The notes beneath the pieces are model-generated. The model worked only from the letters and a program-made list of their open reading frames with translations. It had not been told where the DNA came from and ran no database searches. From Hemibagrus wyckioides (taxonomy: Eukaryota > Chordata > Actinopteri > Siluriformes > Bagridae), in assembly GCF_019097595.1 (NCBI RefSeq), contig NC_080731.1:8809071-8873070 (forward strand): a stretch of DNA of 64,000 bases. The letters run 5' to 3'. Shown in pieces: positions 50,501-61,290 of the stretch (position 1 is its first letter; each line of letters opens with the position of its first letter). Both the position numbers and the translations under genes were made by a program.

Positions 50501-52426
50501 TGTCTGGGTGATTGCAGACTCTCAGCTATTATTATTATACGATTATTCCCAACTATCTGTTCTAATTTTTTGGGCAGCTGTGAGCTACCTTTTAGCTTTT
50601 ATAATATTTCTTCATGTTTTTATATCTAAGCCAGAGACGTAAACACAGCTGTGTATGTTTTTTTTTTTTTTTGGGGGGAGCAGAAACAGTTTGGAGCAGG
50701 AGCTGAGGAAGGAGCGAGGAAAGCGAGGTAGTCAGCATTCAGATACCCTGCTGGGAAAAACCCCTCCGAACAGAGACATGTGGCAACAAGTGGAGGACAT
50801 GAGAAAGGTGACGCACCATTCGGAAACGGATTAACTAAATTATAACTGCACAATTATTTCTGCTGTAATTAATATTTATCTATCTATTTATTTAGGAGCT
50901 GGATGTGGTTAAAAAAGAGAACGACACACTTCGAAATGTGTTGGAAGAGAAATCAAGTCTTAGTTCGAACATGTAAGCCTTTGTTTATTCAGACACAGAC
51001 TTCCGGAAACATCGTAATCTTGTCCAGTCTTGTATGAAGTGATTCATAAGTACAAATAAATACAAGCAGTACTTATTTTGTGTTGTCTAGGTCACATGAA
51101 GACGAGCAGGTACATTCGATTAATCAGCCTTTACTTGTTGATTCATAACAGAAACTAAGCATGTACATACAATGTTATAATGCATGCTATATACATACAG
51201 TGTTATAATGCATGCTATGTACATTTGATGTAGACTGTATTTCCCTTTTCATGCAGAACCAGGAACCACTTGATGAAGAGCCAGAGCTGTCTCCCTGCAC
51301 AAAGTGCAAAGGTTCAGATGCTTTAAGCAGTTCTAAGGTATTTCAGGGAAGATCATGAAAACTACTATATACTGTAGATGGCTGATATTGTGTTATTAAG
51401 TAAGAAATAAAATATGATGGAGCATGTACTGTGGTAGGAAAATAGTAAACTCAGTCGTGTGATGCGAAGAACTTTATTACATAATCTATGCAGTGACGCA
51501 AGAGGCTAAGCACTTTTTGTGTATCTTTGTGCACTGTTCCACATTGAGGCATTTTGAGTTATCCCAGATGCATCAAAAAATTGAAGAAAAATGCATTTCC
51601 AGAAATTGTAAGGCCATTTCAATTCGCTGATCCACTGCTGCTTTTACTTTGTTGCCCTCTTGTGGATAAGCTTTTAACCACCAACATGGTGCTAGAACGA
51701 TAAATATAACAGGGATTTCCCCTAGCAGAGATTTCCATTTTAAATAAATGACGCAATAAATAACATTTTGGATCGTCCTCCAAGTAAGTCTGAATTAGCC
51801 GTCCTTATAGAGAATATAACGTATTAGAAGGAGTGCTTTGATATAAACCTGCGATTTTCCTTGCAGCCAGAAATATTCCCAGGGCTGCTAAAAAAAAAAA
51901 AAAAATCATCAATACATTCTGACCAATCAGATTCAAGAAGTCAGTATAAAAATGATTAATTCCATTATTCCTTTAGCATTTGAGTAGTACAAAGTAGTAC
52001 AATCCATTTTATTCTGGAAAACTATAAAAAATAAAATAAACTGCAAATTTGTGAAACAACTTGAATAGTTAAGGTCAGAGCTTTGATAATTTAAATAAAT
52101 AAATAAAAATACTCACTTCTTTGCATTGCTAATAATTTTTGCTAATGAATCAAATTATAAATTTTAATATTCTTTTATATATATATATATATATATTTTT
52201 AGTCTTGCAGTTGAACTCAGTATACTGCACACATGGTATATATTCTATACTGAGAAATCTATTAAAATGTATTTTCTCTTAACAGGAGTGTAAGAACTGT
52301 AAAGAAGTGTTCTGCAAGAACTGCATGCTCAACGAAATTCCCCTGCCATCGTCCATCACCCCAGAACGTGTGTGTGACGTGTGCTACTCCCAGCTTCTGC
52401 AGCAGTACGCCTCAAACCCATCCTGA
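40416..52426 (+). CDS. rufy3: RUFY3 (RUN and FYVE domain-containing protein 3), long form
   Basis: Eighteen coding exons, all phased: 40416-40593, 45592-45765, 45868-45985, 46062-46163, 46249-46372, 46540-46604, 46695-46760, 46841-46910, 47039-47131, 47250-47333, 47488-47655, 48240-48337, 49792-49911, 50684-50807, 50896-50972, 51091-51109, 51257-51337, 52286-52426. They give 633 residues. The N-terminus [20 protein letters not shown] and [20 protein letters not shown] match RUFY3. A RUN domain fills roughly residues 85-225, followed by long coiled coil. The C-terminus has a reduced FYVE-like finger ([20 protein letters not shown]) without the RHHCR phosphoinositide-binding motif. RUFY3 is known as an Arl8b effector linking lysosomes to dynein and as a neuronal polarity factor. 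Poly(A) signal at 53006-53011. Confidence 0.95.
43262..43321 (+). CDS. rufy3: Candidate 60-bp cassette exon of rufy3
   Basis: A pyrimidine-rich tract and cctttgcaaag precede the segment, and gtgcgt follows it. It is exactly 60 bp, phase 1 at both ends, and open in that frame: [20 protein letters not shown] would be inserted between exon 1 and exon 2, just before the RUN domain. Neither inclusion nor skipping shifts the frame. The rest of the 5-kb intron shows nothing comparable. I do not recall this insert in mammalian RUFY3. Confidence 0.5.
44437..44513. repeat. (TA)n microsatellite in rufy3 intron
   Basis: About 38 uninterrupted TA units. Confidence 0.9.
44669..44856 (+). mobile_element. 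5'-truncated tRNA-SINE in rufy3 intron
   Basis: gccccagcaccaagttgcca, ccttgagcaaggcccttaac and the tail tttcactgtgctgtaatgta then gacaaataaaggct are shared with the SINE at 57979-58168. The tRNA head is missing. Confidence 0.7.
48554..48626 (+). CDS. rufy3: Alternative terminal exon of rufy3 (short form)
   Basis: After exon 12 (ends 48337, phase 2) this exon adds [18 protein letters not shown] and stops at 48624-48626. It gives a 470-residue protein that ends before the second coiled coil and zinc finger. Human RUFY3 (Singar1) has a 469-residue form with the similar end SEKDLVKQAKTLN, so this is the orthologous alternative end. AATAAA words at about 49483 and 49591 could end its mRNA. Confidence 0.9.
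50172..50367. mobile_element. hAT-type MITE with 8-bp target duplication
   Basis: A 196-bp near-palindrome. The ends are CAGGGGCGTCCAATC and GATTGGACACCCCTG, and inverted arms of about 80 bp carry ggtgcaggttttcattcc and its complement. It is flanked on both sides by atctaggg (50164-50171 and 50368-50375). An 8-bp duplication and CAGGG ends are the hAT signature. No coding capacity. Confidence 0.85.
51340..52285. other. Last rufy3 intron, AT-rich
   Basis: No exon or recognisable element was seen; short poly-A and (TA) runs at 51891 and 52177. Confidence 0.5.
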
Positions 52427-53341
52427 GTCACTTACATTCATCTCAGTAAAGAATATCCAAAACTGGAACACACTCCATTTCATTCATGTTTACGCTTTTA
52501 ATCATCAGCAGACACGCAGCAGGGGTTTCTGTTTAGGTATTGCTTTTCTGAAAAGGGATTATTTATCTTACTTAAGTCTTACATTATTTGCATCAAATTT
52601 CAGCATCATGTCTGTAGATGAGTGGTGTCCACCAAGTGGACTTGTGCAGTACTACTTGAATTGTTCATGAAATCAGCTGTATGATTTAGATTTGTTTTCT
52701 TTAGTGATTATGCAGCACATAGAAAGAGATCTACAAATGATTTCAGGGGGTGAGTGAGAAGATGTGCAAATGATTTTAATTATTTTAGAAAGCAAATATT
52801 TTAGAAATCATTTTGTACATTTGACAGATATACACGAGTTTTAACAGAATGGAGCCAAAGCTTTTTTAAAAGCAAAATTACGCTTTCAAACACGCATAAT
52901 CATCTCTTTACACATTTATCAAGCTGGTGAAAATTCACTTACACTGACAGAATGTAATAAACGGTTTGCGACCCCTTTGTGTTTTTTCTCAGCTCTTATC
53001 AGCTCAATAAAGATTTACTATACGTCCAAAAATTGCCTTGTAAAATTGTTCCTAATTTTGCTTCTAATATATAATATTTTATTTGGTATTTACTATATTC
53101 GTCATTCTGAATAAGTACTTCTATGAAAGGAAAAACACACAACACAATGTACTCCACAACTGGGCAGGTTTAATTACAGTTTTTTTCCATATTTATTTCA
53201 AATAAATATTGCCAAAATGCTTTGTACAGATCACCTAGAGAGAAATAAAAAAAAAAATAAAAGCACTGTTATTGAGCAAAGTAGTGATTAATACTGGTTG
53301 ATGAAAATGGCAGAAAAATGCAACATACCTTTTCAGTCCTT

Positions 53342-54288
53342 TTATGAGGAATTTAGGTACAACTCAATATATCTGTCCTCTGCATTGAAAAGAAAAATTA
53401 AATCAATTCACACTTGGAACACTAGAACATTACATTATTTGTTTTTACCACAAGTGCTGATTTAGAACATTTTTGCAAGATTAATTAAAGAGCCAGAAGA
53501 TCCAAATGAATTACTGACATACACTTTATATAGGCAAGCTGTGTTGAAGGCTGATACTGACACTAGCTGATAGAATTAGAAATGCTGCATGTCTTTAAGC
53601 ACATTTCAACCTTCTTAAACCTTACGTATGTACTGTCTGTCTTTGGTCATTGCTTCCATCGCATCCTGTCCCGTTGTGAAGTGAGCGGCTGCCTCGCCGC
53701 TAGGTCTCCCGTCGGGCCCGTACTCGATCAGAACCTTTGCCACCCTGATAGGGTGAAAAAACTGAGAACAAATCATAATACGTTATACACTGAAAATTGT
53801 AGATTACAAGTACAGTGTTTACAAAGGTCATTCATCAGTCGTGTTTCTGGCCCTGGAACTGTACACGCAGTTACCTGTTTATTGCATACACGTACATTGA
53901 CCAGGCATAACATTATGACCACCTGCCTAATATTATTTTGGTCCCCCCTTTTGCTGGCAAAACAGTCATGCACTGTGTATTCTGACACGTTTCTATCAGA
54001 ACCAGCATTAACTTCTTCAGCAGTTTGTGCAACAGTAGCTTGTCTGTTGGATCGGATCACACGGGCCAGCCTTCGCTCCCCTTGTGCATTGGCCACCCAT
54101 GACCCTGTCACCGGTTCACCACTGTTCCTTCCTTGGACCACTTTTGATAGATACTGACCACTGCAGACCAGGAACACCCCACAAGAGCTGCAGTTTTGGA
54201 GATGCTCAGATCCAGACGTCTAGCCATCACAAATTAGTGCTTGTCAAACTCACTCAAATCCTTACGCTTGTCCATTTTTCCTGCTTCT

Positions 54289-54378
<90 letters not shown>

Positions 54379-57300
54379 TAATATATCCCACTCACTAACA
54401 GGTGCCATGATGAGGAGAGATCAGTGTTATTCTCTTCACCTGCCAGTGCTCATAATGTTATGCCTGATCGGTGTAGTAGCATGTTGGGCATCAAAAAGTT
54501 GTGAAGGAATACTGAGGATGTGGTAGCTTGGTGGTTAAGGCACTGGACTACTGATCTGAAGGTTGTTCAAATCCCAGGTCTAATAAACTGCCACCGAACA
54601 AACTGCCCCTGAACAAGGCCTTTAACCCTCAGTTTCTCACTTGTATAAAAAATGAGATAAAATGTAAGTCGCTCTGGATAAAGGCGTCTGCCAAATACCG
54701 TAAATGCACCGCTATTGTTACACATTTCTCTTCTTGTGACTTCCTTTTCTATTTCATCTCAAAGACTATCTGTGGCAAAGCCCATCCATTTCATACACTG
54801 CCTATCCTACACATATACCGAAGTGCGAGATAAAAATGCTAGTAGAACTCTAAAACAAGGTAATGAGTTAATTACTTGTGTATAGTTTTAAGAAAAGTTC
54901 TCACGTTTATCACGTCTCCAGCCGTGGCTTGATATGGTAGACCCCTCATGTGTATATAATGTGTGGGAAGAGAGACATTGCTGACTGCAAAAAAAAAAAG
55001 ACAAACATTTCTGAACGCTTCATAGCCACAAATGACGCATTACTACACAGATTACACACTGAATATGTAAAAGAGTATTTTGAAATATTAGTAAATATCC
55101 AGTTACAATCATCAACCACATTATTATAAAAGCAACTGTACGTCTGCTCCTTTATGCAGTTATACAATCAGCTATTCATGACAATAGATAGAATAACACA
55201 GATACAGATCAAAAAGCCTCCGATCAGGAAGGGGACAAATGTAATCTCTGTGTCTTAGTTAGTGCTAGACATCATGATTTGAGTACTTAAAATATTTCTG
55301 ATATCCTGGGACTCCACAGTTTACACAGAATGGTATGAAAATAAAATTCCTCCAGAGGGCAGTGGTTCTGCAAATGGACGACTTGTTTATGAGAGAGATC
55401 AGAGGAGAATGGCTGAAGTGCTTCGAGCTGCCATGAATACAGTCTTTATAACCGTCATTGAACCTTGATGCAGGTTAGATACAACAAGCACTGCTTTAGT
55501 CACCCAAGAACAGGAATGAGGTTTAAAAACCCACATAATCGAATATGCAGCTGACAAACCTGCAGCAATTATATCATACAATCACATTAACATGGAGGTT
55601 GGAATCCATGGCATGAAGATCTGAGGCTGCTCTAAGAGCAAATTGTGTCCTACCCTGTATTAGTATAGTGCTCCTAATAAAATGGCTGATGATTGCACTG
55701 TTAAATGCGCCAAGACCATACGAGTGGCCCGATCAATACCCGAATCTTAATCATGCAGCTATTATTAAAACAAACATACTCTTTTGTGTGCGGACTGTGT
55801 TGGCTGGAGCGTCTCCTCCTTTCGTCCTGCCGTACTGCATCTGAATCTCGCTCTTCTTGCTCGGATACACCTCGATGTACCTGTTCGGGGAAACGTCAAA
55901 GGATATAGTGGTGTAATAAAGATACATTATCCTGTATTCAGATGTACAATGATTTTTCTAAGTTTAAAATGCAGGCGCATTTTAGTTTAACGTGGTGGTG
56001 TAATGATCTGACCTGTTTCCAATAACCTCTCGGTCTCTCTTCAGTGCTTCATTAGCCATCTCCTGCGTATCAAACTGCACAAACGCGTCACCTGAACTTC
56101 GACCCCAGCGGTCCATGACCAGCGTGACCCCATCCTTCACGATGCTCAGTCCTGAAAGAGTCGATTTTATCAAATGAGTCAGCTTACAATGTATAGGATT
56201 TTCTGCTAAAGTTGCATGTTAGGTTCTGACCTGAAAAAAACTGGATAATATCCTTATCCGTGCAGGTAAAGGGCAGACCTCGGATGCGAACCACTCCATC
56301 TTGGATCTCATCCGTGCCCTTCAGTATGGACTCCGCATCTTGATTGGTCACTTCATACACTGTAATAAACACCATCGCCACATGTTATGCACGAGATGCT
56401 GATACACGTTTTTACACTTTCATAACTACATTAGAAATCTGCTGCACCTGCCTTCTACATAACGGGGCCCAAGATACTGCCTGTGCATCTCCAAGGCTTT
56501 GCTGACATCCTCCTCATGCTCCAGCTCGATGAAGGCTTGTCCTGTGGGCTTTCCGTTTTTGTGATACATAAGATGGATTCCGTTCACTCCTTTGTGAATG
56601 CGACATTCTGTATCGACAGATACATTGTTGTAATTACGGGTCTCTTAAAAGGAAGCTTTTACATTGAGGTAAATCTTTTTTCTCAGGGCCCAAAATAATG
56701 GAGTTTCTGCTTTGTTGTGTCCATATTCAGCACTGAATTTCTTTGTCATATCAAGGTCCATAGTAGTGAATAATAGCTCATATAAAACTAGACACCCATG
56801 GCTTTAAGTATTTGTAGTCTTTATAAGTAGTTTTCTTTTTACCTAACCTGAAAAGGGCAAATGTTTCACACAAATGCTTCTTCAATGTTTCTTCTTATCT
56901 TCAAAGTAAATGGTGATGTTAAACCAAAACCCAAGTAAATGGTGATATAAAGCTGCTCTCTGAGATGCCACAAGTGCTTGTTCATAAGCCTCTGGAATTT
57001 GAAGCCGCTATCTTCAACCACTGAAAATCTGAACCCAACAGAGGCAAAAACATCTCGCACTGATAGCCAACAGTGTCCTGACTCATTTTATATCAGACTT
57101 GCAGCGATATAATAATTCATTTGTTTTATTCCGATTGAAAATATCTTATGAGTCGACGTCACCAGTGTACTGTTAAAGATAAATAAACAACAAGCCGCTG
57201 ATGTTAAATGTACTCGTTCATCGGTCGCCTATATTCGATGGCGATTGTTATAAAACAGCAGCAGCACATACCTGAGAAGAATTTCAGCAGGTCCTCAGCA

Positions 57301-59033
57301 CTACACGACCACGGCAGACCTTTAACCCGGACGATGAACACTTCCTTCTGTTCCTTCTCTGGAGAAAGAGAGTACTCTGGAAGAGGGGGATAATCGTCTT
57401 CTTTGTACGGTGCCTATGAGAAAGGACTACCTGTTAGTATAAACATTTGGGCTGAGAAGATCTACAAACTAGGAAATAAGCTGACCGGGTAACTAAACAA
57501 TTCTCTTATATTATCATGGATATGGAGAGCAGTGGATGTGGAGATACTTTCATTTATTTATTCATTCATTCATCTAACCATTTTGTCCTGGTCAGGATCA
57601 GACTGGTTTTGGATTCCACAGCCCATTCTTGAGTACACAGGGCATGAGGTGGGAATAAAGCCTGGATGGAGCTCTAGTCCATCACATGGCACGTAGGTGC
57701 AATTTAGAACCACCAATACATCTACCAGCATGCATTTCCGAGGTAGGACACAGAGAGAGACAAAAAAAAAACAAACTCCAGAGTCAAACTACACAATTGC
57801 ACCTAGTGGCACTTTTATAGAATACAAAGCATCTGTAGATCTGAAAGAGCTGGCACAAAAAATAGATTTTAAGATCCAGTCAGCTACGTCAAGGAGGTCA
57901 AGCCCCAGCGCCACTAAACTCCTACAGGTTTAGCATCTAAGCATCACTTGTCCAGTTTCCGTGAATATGTATCACTCTAGGGTGGTAGCTCAAGTGGTTA
58001 AGGCTCTAGGATGTTGGTCGGGGTTCAAGCCCCAGTACTGCCAAGCTGCCACCAATGGGCTCTTGAGCAAGGCCCCCAACCCCCCCTCATTCCAGTGGTG
58101 CCTCATCATGGTTGACCAACACTCCAAGGACGAGATACGTAAAGAAAGAATTTCACTGTGCAGTAATGTTCACCGATCAGCCATAACATTGTGATCACTG
58201 AGAGATGAGGAGATAATCAGTGTTCATCATGGCACCTGTTAGTGGGTGGGATATATTAGGCAGCAAGTGAACATTTTGCCCTCAAACTTGATGTGTTAGA
58301 AGCAGGAAAAATGGGAAAGTGTAAGGACTTGACGAAGGGCCAAATTGTGATGGCTAGACGACTGGATCAGAGCGTCTCCAAAACTGCAGCTCTTGTGGGG
58401 TGTTCCCGATCTGCAGTGGTCAGTATCTATCAAAAGTGGTCCAGGGAAGGGACAGTGGTGAACCGGCGACAGGGTCATGGGCGGCCAAGGCTTACTGATG
58501 CATGTGGGGAGCAAAGGTTGGCCCTGAAAAACATCTGGGAACAGTTAACTTAGGGGTAAATATCATCAACAGCTTCTTCCCAGACACACTATTAGTGCAA
58601 AATAATGTTATTAAGATTCTAAACATTTTGGAAAGTTCTAGCATCATGTAGCATTTAGCATCTAAGCATCACTGACCCTGGCCAAATCCTGAATATCACT
58701 GTGGATACACAGAAAGCTGCTTTACTAATATGGACACTACACTATACAGCTGTTATACAGCAGTGTATCTCTACTGAAACTTCATGACACACGTCTAAGC
58801 TAGGTTCTTACTTCTGATGAGAGAGATCTGCGTTGTGTGGCCCAGCTGAATGGAGCTTTCACGGGATTCACCGGGAAGACATAACTTTCTCTCCCCAGTC
58901 CGTATTTTACATTAGAAACAACTCGCATGCTTTGGTTTGTCTCGAGGAACTTCAACCTAACGCATGAGGAGCGACTTCCACTGAAGTGACGCACGAGCGC
59001 AGAGACAAGCGCCGTCCTTCCGTAAACAGCCAT
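53342..59033 (-). CDS. grsf1: GRSF1, G-rich RNA sequence binding factor 1
   Basis: Nine coding exons on the minus strand, in order: 58812-59033, 57272-57413, 56452-56607, 56231-56359, 56013-56151, 55780-55880, 54905-54984, 53626-53761, 53342-53379. They give 380 residues (human about 480). The Arg-rich, acid-poor first exon ([20 protein letters not shown]) looks like a mitochondrial presequence. Three quasi-RRMs follow: [10 protein letters not shown] (about 102), [11 protein letters not shown] (about 195) and [11 protein letters not shown] (about 305), with [19 protein letters not shown] and [11 protein letters not shown] after them. GRSF1 binds G-rich RNA and organises mitochondrial RNA granules. 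The start at 59033 was preferred over an in-frame upstream ATG at 59114, which would add a hydrophobic stretch. Exon 3 to exon 4 uses a GC donor. Tail-to-tail with rufy3. Confidence 0.94.
53893..54474 (-). mobile_element. Tc1-type non-autonomous element, copy 2, in grsf1 intron
   Basis: Ends acattgaccaggcataacat and catgcctgatcggtgta-type complement. The transposase fragment reads on the minus strand ([20 protein letters not shown]). A (TA)n run at 54292-54373 interrupts it. Confidence 0.8.
54519..54712 (+). mobile_element. Full-length tRNA-derived SINE in grsf1 intron
   Basis: The A-box region tagcttggtggttaaggca and B-box region ggttgttcaaatcccagg are followed by gaacaaggcctttaaccctc and the tail gtcgctctggataaaggcgt. 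It lies antisense to grsf1. Confidence 0.75.
57545..57700. repeat. Dispersed fish repeat in grsf1 intron 1
   Basis: tttattcattcattcatcta, ttttgtcctggtcaggatca and gagctctagtccatcaca are words of a repeat widespread in fish. Related pieces lie in the chemokine flanks in the opposite orientation. Confidence 0.5.
57979..58168 (+). mobile_element. tRNA-derived SINE in grsf1 intron 1
   Basis: The tRNA-like head gtagctcaagtggttaaggc, B box ggggttcaagcccc, middle cttgagcaaggcccccaac, and tail tttcactgtgcagtaatg abut the Tc1-type copy 3. Confidence 0.75.
58171..58523 (+). mobile_element. Tc1-type non-autonomous element, copy 3 (3' truncated)
   Basis: Starts caccgatcagccataacatt. The transposase N-terminus is open ([35 protein letters not shown]). 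It breaks off after the AcGEQRLAL region, so no right end is present. Confidence 0.75.
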
Positions 59034-59262
59034 TACAGCAGCGTGGTGAGAATAACACACGGAAATTATAACAAATAATAACTGAGAAACATTTAAGAAG
59101 AAAAAAATCCGCAACTATCTAACACATGCTCTTCCGAAACAATCACGTTGACCTGCACCGGCAGAGGACACGGTGACGCGTGAAGAGTGAAGCACAGGAC
59201 AATAATAATAATAATAGCACGATAATGTGTTTCAAAGTAAGAGCTCCACAGCTAAGAGAATA

Positions 59263-59769
59263 TACACCGATCAGAGCACTGAGAGATGAAGTGAATAACA
59301 CTGATTATGTCCTCATCATGGCACCCGTTAGTGGGTGGGATATATTAAAGAGAGAGTAAACATTTTGTCCTCAAAGTTGATGTGTTAGAAGCAGGAAAAA
59401 TGCGCAAGCGTAAGGATTTGATGAAGGGCCAAATTGTGATGGCTAGACGACTGGATCTCCAAAACTGCAGCTCTTGTGGAGAGTTCCCATCTGCAGTGGT
59501 CAGTATCTATCAAAAGTGGTCCAAGGAAGGAACAGTGGTGAACCGGCGACAGGGTCATGGGCGGCCAAGGCTCACTGATGTACGTAGGGAGCGAAGGCTG
59601 GTCTGTGTGATCTGATCCAACAGACGAGCTACTGATGCTGAAGAAGTTAATTCTGGTTCTGATAGAAAGTTTTCAGAATACACAGTGCATGATAGGATCA
59701 GGGCTGTTTTGGCAGCAGAAGGAGGACCAACACAATATTAGGTCATAATGTTATGGCTGCTCGGTGTAT
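59263..59769 (+). mobile_element. Tc1-type non-autonomous element, copy 4, between grsf1 and mob1
   Basis: Both inverted ends are present (tacaccgatcagagcact; ttatggctgctcggtgta). It carries the transposase N-terminus with a deletion in the helix-turn-helix region. It lies within the 1.3-kb head-to-head interval. Confidence 0.8.
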
Positions 59770-60059
59770 ATGTGAGAAATAAAGACTACTTAACTGTAGC
59801 CTCATCCAGTTGTGCATTTTCTTTTCTAAAGTGCACATCCCCTATGATCAGACATACCGGCATTACTTTTCGCCTATAAACACTTATTTTGAAAAAAAAA
59901 AAAAAAAGCTTGGACTGTTGGTAATAGTTTCCTTTTTCATCTGTTGTTCTCGGGTTCATCCACGTTTGCTAAAAGTTCTCAAGTGTCTGTATTTGTTTCA
60001 TTCTTCTTCTTGACATCTTTTTTTTTTTTTTTTTATACGTACAGTATCTTTAATAAGAA

Positions 60060-60321
60060 TCTCAATAAGCGGTGAAAGGCGCAAAGGCACCTTCCTCACC
60101 TCCTCGCGTTGCTGACACCGTAGGTTCTCGCGAGAACACAGCCGCCGACGAGACTTGGAGTAGCGAGGAGAAGTTTTGTTGCACTGAAGAGAGCGAAGTG
60201 TCGAGACCGAGTCTGCGTGTTTCTCAGCGTCACCCGGAGCTTCATCATAATATTCATCTATTCACGATTGTCTCGACGGTCATACTAGCGATCTAATAAC
60301 TGGATAACCTCAGTGATAGAT
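60060..60321 (+). promoter_or_regulatory. mob1 promoter/5' UTR with TCTCGCGAGA palindrome
   Basis: A CpG-rich patch in AT-rich surroundings. GTTCTCGCGAGAAC at 60124-60137 is a perfect 14-bp palindrome containing TCTCGCGAGA, the motif bound by BANP at vertebrate CpG-island promoters. It lies about 185 bp before the ATG. Confidence 0.65.
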
Positions 60322-60335
60322 ATGAGCTTTTTATT
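60322..60335 (+). CDS. mob1b: MOB1 (Hippo pathway kinase activator), first coding exon only
   Basis: ATGAGCTTTTTATT followed by donor gtgagt at 60336 gives MSFLF, the invariant MOB1A/MOB1B start, cut after two bases of codon 5. The rest (GSRSSKTFKP onward) was not found before the window ends, so intron 1 exceeds 3.6 kb. MOB1 activates LATS/NDR kinases in Hippo signalling. MOB1B rather than MOB1A is inferred from position next to grsf1 and rufy3, as on human 4q13.3; the 14 bases alone cannot decide. Confidence 0.7.
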
Positions 60336-60939
60336 GTGAGTATAAAACGTTTGATGATTGGTTTTTCTACCTGTCTGTTGTGATGGTGGTGGTGGTAGCT
60401 GTGGAGCTAAGCTAAGCTAGCGACATTACTTTTAGGAAGCGCTAATGTGCTTAAATCAACCGACAGTACTATTATTCACTGTACTAAATAGCGCAGCCAA
60501 TTAGCTAGTACTTAAACAAGTATATAAACTGGGTGGTGACGTAAAGAAAGGAGGAAAAAAGCAATAAACAAACAAGACCAGTGAAGTTTGCTAAAGCTAG
60601 TCACCCGGCTAATAGCTAGTTTGGTTCACCCTTGATGATGCTGAAATCATTTGTAAATTAACAAGGTAGAACGTTTAGAGAAGAAAACGTAGCTAGTGAG
60701 TGGTGAATAAATATTGCGGTAACTGTATATGGAGCGTGTAAGGGAATACTTTGTAAATGAGTCCCAATTTCTTTCGTTAAGCAATAGGGCTTCATCCCAA
60801 ATGCCTGCGTACTCCCTATACACGCACTCCAAATACGGTCTGACGTAATGACGTCTACGCCCTACATAGTGAACTACACGTCAAAACATAACGCTAGTTG
60901 AGATACCTCCGGTGTCTGAATGTTGTTCTTATTGCTTGC

Positions 60940-61290
60940 TGGTGATGTGGCTTTAGTGGTTACGGTGTTGGACTACTGATCAGGTTAAGTTGTCACATAT
61001 ACGGTGAAATTCCTTCTCCTTGGGGTTTGTGGTCAGAGCACAGAGCAGGGTCAGCCATGATGCAGCACCCCTGGAGCATGGTGGATTGGGGGATTTGCTC
61101 AAGGGCCCAAAGGTGGCTGCTTGGTGGTGCTGGGGGCGATCTTCCAATCAAAGGAACCCCGATCTTCCGGTCAAAGACCCAGAGCCTTAACCACTTGAGC
61201 TACCACCGCCCTCTCAAAAGGTTGTGAGTTCGAATCCCAGGTCCACTAAGCTGCCTCTGCTGGGCCCCTGAGCAAGGCCCTGAATTGCTC
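60940..61290. mobile_element. SINE nested inside another SINE (mob1 intron 1)
   Basis: The outer plus-strand SINE head (gatgtggctttagtggttac, ggactactgatca) is interrupted at about 60996. It resumes at about 61217 with gttgtgagttcgaatcccag and cccctgagcaaggccctgaa. The inserted piece reads as a SINE on the minus strand (gcggtggtagctcaagtggt at its head). Confidence 0.75.

Noticed and set aside
58293..58553. Open transposase N-terminus as a host-domesticated DNA-binding protein
   Set aside because: It is the left part of a truncated Tc1-type element sitting in an intron, and its sister copies carry disabling stops.
59034..59114. Upstream in-frame ATG extending grsf1 by 27 codons
   Set aside because: The extension is very hydrophobic (FFFLNVSQLLFVIISV) and would hide the basic mitochondrial presequence that starts at 59033.
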